64,000 nucleotides of DNA from Parasitella parasitica (lineage: Eukaryota; Mucoromycota; Mucoromycetes; Mucorales; Mucoraceae): positions 272,313-336,312 of the forward strand of contig MU619248.1 of assembly GCA_025201805.1 (NCBI GenBank), in the 5' to 3' direction. The stretch's first letter is position 1. Every line of letters starts with the position of its first letter. This document shows positions 59,507-64,000 of the stretch, one piece after another. The position numbers were made by a program, and so were the translations under genes. The notes beneath the pieces were generated by a model. That model made no database searches, was not told the origin of the DNA, and worked only from the letters and a program-made list of their open reading frames with translations.

Positions 59507-59919
59507 CCTAGTATGGAATTTTAATAAATAAATTATAATTTGTGTTATATACAGCATGCATATATCATGATCCTGTGCATTTAAAAATCTGTATGTGGCT
59601 GTCTAATCCTGTAATGATGCATTGACATATGAGCTGGTATGTAGAACAATGTACTGTTTCTTCCGTTTTTTTTATAAATCTCAAGAATATCAGATAAATT
59701 CGTTTTTATCCCACCAAGAGAAGGCGTATTCAGATCACCCAGAGAAGTAAATCAATAGAATGATAAATGCAAGAGCAAGGCTCAAAACAAAACTACGTAT
59801 CAGTCGACAGCTAGCAGAGCTGAATACCGCGCACAGCACAAACACATCAATTCTTCATAAAGACAAAACGTTACAACAGTCATCACACAAAGATGTAAGT
59901 CTTAAGCATATGCAGCCAC
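59507..59919. other. intergenic region upstream of the C2H2 gene
   Basis: About 410 bases with the 3' end of the Zn2Cys6 gene (AATAAA at 59524) and the leader of the C2H2 gene. Nothing else seen. Confidence 0.5.
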
Positions 59920-60855
59920 ATGAAATATGAAATTCACAAGGCTTTAATCAAGCTTCCAGACATTGACGACCCAAATTGCCATTGTAAAATTTGCAAAGTA
60001 ACATGCAGCAACCAAGTCGATTACAGTCATCATTTGAAACGTATCCACTCGGTAAAACTCAAGAAACCTGACATTGATGATCCCAATCGCCAGTGCAAAG
60101 TCTGCAATCTAAAATTCAATACCCAGACAGAGTACCTAGCTCATTTGGACAGTATCCGCAGCATAGATCCATTACTCAAGAGAACAGAGATACAACAGGA
60201 ACCAGTAGGCGCACTTCTTGATCCAGATAACCCTAGCTATCATTGCAGCGTCTGTAATATTACCAAGGAAACCAGACGTGCCTATCGAAAACACTGCCAA
60301 AAAGCACATGACATGAGCCTTTGGTCAGGATTTCATGGTCCCTACGCAAATCCTGGTATTTTACCAGACCCAGCAGACATGAACAACTACTGTAGGACTT
60401 GCGACAGGACTTTTAGCAGACACAAGCACTATCTACGCCATTTGATATGCATCCATCGAGTAGAATATCGTCCGTCGCCAGCAGCTACCGTTGAAATTTC
60501 AGGAAGCAGAGGAAAGCATGCATCACATGTATCAACTCTTCACCAAATCTTTGCGCGAAAGCTCACATTAGATCCAGACAATCTTCCCGATCCAAATGAC
60601 CCAAATTTCTTTTGCCAATTGTGCAAGGTCACCAAGAAATCATTAAAAAAATACCACTCCCATTGCAAGTCTGTCCATGGCGTGAAAATGAAACGAAAGC
60701 TAAATTTCCGGTATCCTGATGCTACTATTGACATACATAACACAAACTTTTATTGTGCAAAATGTGATCGATATTCAAAGACGAAGAGGCATTTTTCAAG
60801 CCATCTGAGAAAGTATCACGATTACAAGAACAGGCACCTTGCAAAAAATCTTTAA
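59920..60855 (+). CDS. multi-C2H2 zinc-finger protein with repeated linker
   Basis: A single exon of 311 residues made almost wholly of six modules. Each has the form C-x2-C-x12-H-x4-H preceded by a linker like PDxxDPNxxC (for example PDIDDPNCHCKIC and LPDPNDPNFFCQLC). Five fingers are complete; the second has lost its last His (HLDSIRS). The regular x12 spacing and Asp/Pro/Asn linker differ from the TGEKP linker of classical DNA-binding arrays, so RNA or protein binding is as likely as DNA binding. I do not recognise a named family. An ATG at 59893 followed directly by TAAGTC could mark an upstream exon, but no sensible intron follows. Confidence 0.78.
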   Translation: MKYEIHKALIKLPDIDDPNCHCKICKVTCSNQVDYSHHLKRIHSVKLKKPDIDDPNRQCKVCNLKFNTQTEYLAHLDSIRSIDPLLKRTEIQQEPVGALLDPDNPSYHCSVCNITKETRRAYRKHCQKAHDMSLWSGFHGPYANPGILPDPADMNNYCRTCDRTFSRHKHYLRHLICIHRVEYRPSPAATVEISGSRGKHASHVSTLHQIFARKLTLDPDNLPDPNDPNFFCQLCKVTKKSLKKYHSHCKSVHGVKMKRKLNFRYPDATIDIHNTNFYCAKCDRYSKTKRHFSSHLRKYHDYKNRHLAKNL

Positions 60856-61048
60856 TGACTGGCGCTGAAAATTACACAGGGATAGCTCCAATATTAATAC
60901 ATTGCATTGCTTGCACCAAATACTCTAATTTTTTAAGGCTTTACAAGTATTTGTTAATTGTGAAGTTGATTTTAACTCCTCTCCATATTTGTAAAGAGCC
61001 AGCTTGAACCACTTATATTGTTGTTTGTTCCTCTTTTTACAGACTAAA

Positions 61049-62116
61049 ATGCTATCCACCATTTTCCGTACATCATCTCCTGTGCTTTTTCGCGCCAAAA
61101 ACAGAGTAATATGCTCATAATTGAAGCTCTTGATGTTCTATTGTATTAATTCTCTCGATCAGTCCTTCTTTACACAGACTGGCAGCAATATCATTAGTTC
61201 TTGGTCAGAATCGCCTCATGCACAAATGGTACCGATGGTGATTGAGCAGACTGTGAGTCTCCCTTTGGATTTGCCACTCTGAATAGTACTAAGAAATTTT
61301 TAATGGACAGGGCCGTGGCGAGAGAGCATACGATATCTTTTCTCGTTTGTTGAAGGAACGAATTATTTGTCTGAACGGGCCTGTAAGTAGAAAATATTGC
61401 CTGTCTCTTTGTATAGGAAAAAGCTCAATTGAGTTATTCGCTCGGTTAGGTAACAGATGGACTTGCTTCAGTCATTGTAGCCCAACTCTTATTTCTGGAG
61501 GCTGAAAGCACTGAGAAACAGATCAGCTTATACATAAATTCACCAGGTGGGAGTGTTACGGCCGGCATGGCGATTTACGATACAGTGAGTAGCCAGAAAA
61601 ATTGGATCAAAGCACCGTGCTTAAAACATGTGCGTAGATGCAATATATTCAATCGCCAGTATCTACATTATGTAATGGTCAAGCTTGTTCAATGGGATCA
61701 CTTTTACTCGCTGCAGGTAGTGTGTCAAATACCAACAAACTGAGCATAGTTTAATGTAAAATTAACAAGGTGAACCTGGCAAAAGATACGCTTTGCCTAA
61801 TGCTTCGATCATGATACATCAGCCGTCTGGTGGTGCTGCTGGTCAGGCATCTGATATTGCTATTCACGCCCGAGAAATTCTGCGTGTGAGAGAGAGACTA
61901 AATAGAATCTACCAAAAGCACACTGGCATTCGTGATCTCGAGACTATAGGTAAGCCTCGCTTTGAAGGGAAAAGCGACATTACTAACCACCAGCAAATAG
62001 AAAAAATGGTCGAAAGAGATTATTTTATGACAGCAGAGGAGGCAATGAACTTTGGGCTAATTGATAAAGTACTAGAAAAACGCATTGAACACAAGGTAGA
62101 TGAACCCAAGAAATAA
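61049..62116 (+). CDS. CLPP: mitochondrial ATP-dependent Clp protease proteolytic subunit
   Basis: Seven exons (61049-61105, 61163-61252, 61311-61382, 61450-61584, 61638-61716, 61770-61949, 62001-62116) give 242 residues. The first 30 residues are a mitochondrial presequence ([19 protein letters not shown]). The triad is visible: Ser in [15 protein letters not shown], His in MIHQPSGG, Asp in [30 protein letters not shown] opens the mature enzyme. ClpP forms a 14-subunit barrel in the matrix and degrades proteins unfolded by ClpX. The last intron is 51 nt, free of in-frame stops. Its stop codon is 14 bases from that of convergent IDH1. Confidence 0.94.
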
Positions 62117-62130
62117 AAACGAAGGCTGTT

Positions 62131-63542
62131 TTACAATGACGAAATGAGTGATTTTGTAAAGTCAGTGGTGCTTTGTTGCCCTCCCATGTCACGCGTTCTG
62201 AACTCTTTGTTCTGAATTGTGAGATAAATTGCATTGGAGATACGGTTTGCATGATCCAAGAGACCCAAATGTCTCAGCATCATGACAGAGCTGAGTAACA
62301 TGGCTGTAGGATTGGCAACATTGCTCCCGCCAATATCTTCGCCTACATGACGACACCCCTATAAACACATTTGGCTCTTGTTATATACACACACATCATC
62401 AATTAATAGTGGTGACTGATTGTAACTTACAGGCTCGAAAACAGCAAATTCTCTTCCGAAACTAGATCCGGGGATTATGCCAGGTCCACCAACCAGTCCA
62501 GCGCCAACGTTAGAAAGAATGTTGCCATAAAGATTAGGCAAAACTAGCACGTCGAATTGCTGAGGACGAGAGACCAGCTGCATTGAAGCATTATCTACAA
62601 TCATGTCGTTGAGGACTATACCAGATTTCTTGTATTCCTTTTCATAAATTTCACGGACAGTATTCAAGAATAATCCATCGCCCAATTTCCTATCATTTGC
62701 AGCAATACATGTCAACCCACAGAAAGAGAGATTTATCCACACTGATGTACAGTACTTACATGATGTTTGCTTTATGAACACATGTAACTTTTTTACGGTT
62801 ATTTTTCAAGGCAAAGTCAAAGGCGAATCGAGCAATACGTTCAGTTTTGAATCGAGTTACCAGTTTCAATGACTCTACGACGCCGGGGAAAGACTGATGT
62901 TCCAATCCAGAGTATTCGCCCTCAGTATTCTCACGGACAATGGCCAAATCAATTTCACTAAAGCGTGCTTTCACACCAGGGATAGTTTTAATCAGCGAAA
63001 TGGAGGCATAAATATCCAAATCCTGCATAGAACGATTAAGTAATTTTTAACTATGGCTATAGCTTTTAGTCACATTTTTACCTTTCTCATAGACACGTTG
63101 AACGAAGCATGTCCTAACCTTGAAACAGGTGTATACAGAATACCCTTCAACCCAACTTTATTTCTGCGAAGCGATGCCAAAGTTTCCTTCATCAGGTCAT
63201 CGTTACGAGAAACATGCCCTGACAAGTCAAATTGCTCCCACTCAACAGGGACTTCTGCGGCCTTGAAAACTGCTTTCACAGATTCAGATAGCTCTTGTCC
63301 AACGCCATCTCCAGGAACCAAAGTTACGGTATGCGTCTATTAATGATTTTTTCTAGAATACATACGCGATCCATGAAGCAGTTGCTATGACTTACGGTAG
63401 AAGCTGAGGCAAAAGAGCGAGAAAAGCTCTATGTGTTTTCGTGTCTATCAGTTAATGTTCTTATCTACACGAAAAGCTTAGCAAAATTTACTTTTGTCAG
63501 GCTTGAGTAGATGTGGTTTCTTGTAGTCACTTGTCTCAACAT
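62131..63542 (-). CDS. IDH1: isocitrate dehydrogenase [NAD] subunit 1, mitochondrial
   Basis: Six exons (63542-63492, 63428-63396, 63336-63082, 63022-62760, 62689-62431, 62358-62131) give 362 residues. A mitochondrial presequence ([17 protein letters not shown]) is followed by [34 protein letters not shown]-like VHKANIM with [19 protein letters not shown] and [17 protein letters not shown]. The substrate segment [14 protein letters not shown] lacks the Arg-rich site of the catalytic subunit, which marks this as the regulatory Idh1 type. The octameric enzyme converts isocitrate to 2-oxoglutarate in the TCA cycle and is controlled by AMP. Convergent with CLPP. Confidence 0.94.
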
Positions 63543-64000
63543 GGCTAGGAAGAGCTAAAAAAGAGCAATATACTTGGTCTATTACTTTGTATCTTCTCTA
63601 TTTATCCCCCTTTATCTCGTTTTGTTTCGTCACCTTTTGTTTGTGTCAGCATACACAAGTTCAATCGAGTTTTCAATGCTTTAAAAAATAAATCTACCGT
63701 ACATATATGCAAACAATTTATGTTGATACATCATATATAATCAAATAGTATTAAATAACAACGAATTATCCATACATCTTGGGTCATGCTGATGAGCTTT
63801 TTCGATGAGACAGAGTACAGCTCGTTGCAACGAGTGAAGTACTGTCTCGATTGATACGAGTTGTCAATCAGTGCTTGTGTTTTAAAATATGATTCAACGT
63901 ATAGTATATGGTTGATACATCATCGAAAAAAAAAAAAAAAAAAAAAAAGGGTGCTTTTTAGCAATAAAATTGGTTCTAAACGCACTGCTAGCTGATGGTT
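63543..64000. other. upstream region of IDH1 with a hairpin and poly-A run
   Basis: The right edge of the window. It holds the IDH1 promoter, an imperfect hairpin at 63804-63853, and a run of A at 63925-63948. No gene is seen before the window ends. Confidence 0.5.
63804..63853. other. imperfect inverted repeat with inner palindrome
   Basis: Outer arms GAGACAGAGTAC and GTACTGTCTC pair with a two-base bulge, and the centre is the exact 14-base palindrome CTCGTTGCAACGAG. It could fold as a stem-loop in RNA or bind a dimeric protein in DNA. No family recognised. Confidence 0.5.

Noticed and set aside
1-64000. CRISPR array, operon or prokaryote-like cluster
   Set aside because: No regularly spaced repeats were found, and all genes are intron-bearing or typical fungal units.

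Overview
The window is nuclear DNA of an early-diverging fungus, most likely Mucorales (Mucor-like). The evidence is AT-rich DNA, genes split by many introns of about 45-80 nt with GT..AG ends, and fungal gene families such as a class V chitin synthase with a myosin-like head, Ada2, Gyp5-type TBC protein, Atg15 lipase and NAD-glutamate dehydrogenase. It also carries a plant-type plasma-membrane proton pump, a mitochondrial ClpP and an MYSM1-like histone deubiquitinase, which are patchy or absent in yeasts and other Dikarya. The species call is inference; I could not run a search.

Layout. 0.2-9 kb: MYSM1-like deubiquitinase (-), divergent proton ATPase (+), 4CL-like acyl-CoA ligase (-). 9-13.3 kb: gene-poor, AT-rich, with a 390-base assembly gap, two LTR-like relics and coding fragments. 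13.3-27.4 kb: NAD-GDH (-), Mgr3-like TPR protein (-), PDS5 (+), ADA2 (+), a questin-oxidase-like protein (+) that nearly overlaps FRG1 (-). 27.5-34.4 kb: a decayed gene, an SRF/MCM1-type MADS gene (+), a small secreted cysteine-containing protein (-), and a second LTR-like cluster. 34.4-38.5 kb: farnesyl-diphosphate synthase, ATP synthase OSCP, and an uncharacterised protein with a Trp/Cys-rich tail (all +). 39.2-45.1 kb: class V chitin synthase (-). 45.2-48.7 kb: intergenic DNA with two decayed Tc1/mariner transposases. 48.7-50.9 kb: SART1/Snu66 splicing factor (-). 51-53.6 kb: gene-poor. 53.7-64 kb: Gyp5/Evi5-type Rab GAP (-), Atg15 (-), Zn2Cys6 polyQ factor (+), multi-C2H2 protein (+), ClpP (+) and IDH1 (-).

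There is no operon or obvious biosynthetic cluster. Themes recur: mitochondrial proteins (GDH, Mgr3-like, OSCP, ClpP, IDH1), chromatin proteins (MYSM1-like, Ada2, PDS5), and cell surface or membrane proteins (proton pump, chitin synthase). Several gene pairs are tightly convergent (stop codons 4 and 14 nt apart) or share a short bidirectional promoter. Exon models were built by hand from GT/AG sites and reading phase. Nearly all multi-exon models close to an exact multiple of three; FRG1 is the exception, and PDS5 was not checked exon by exon.
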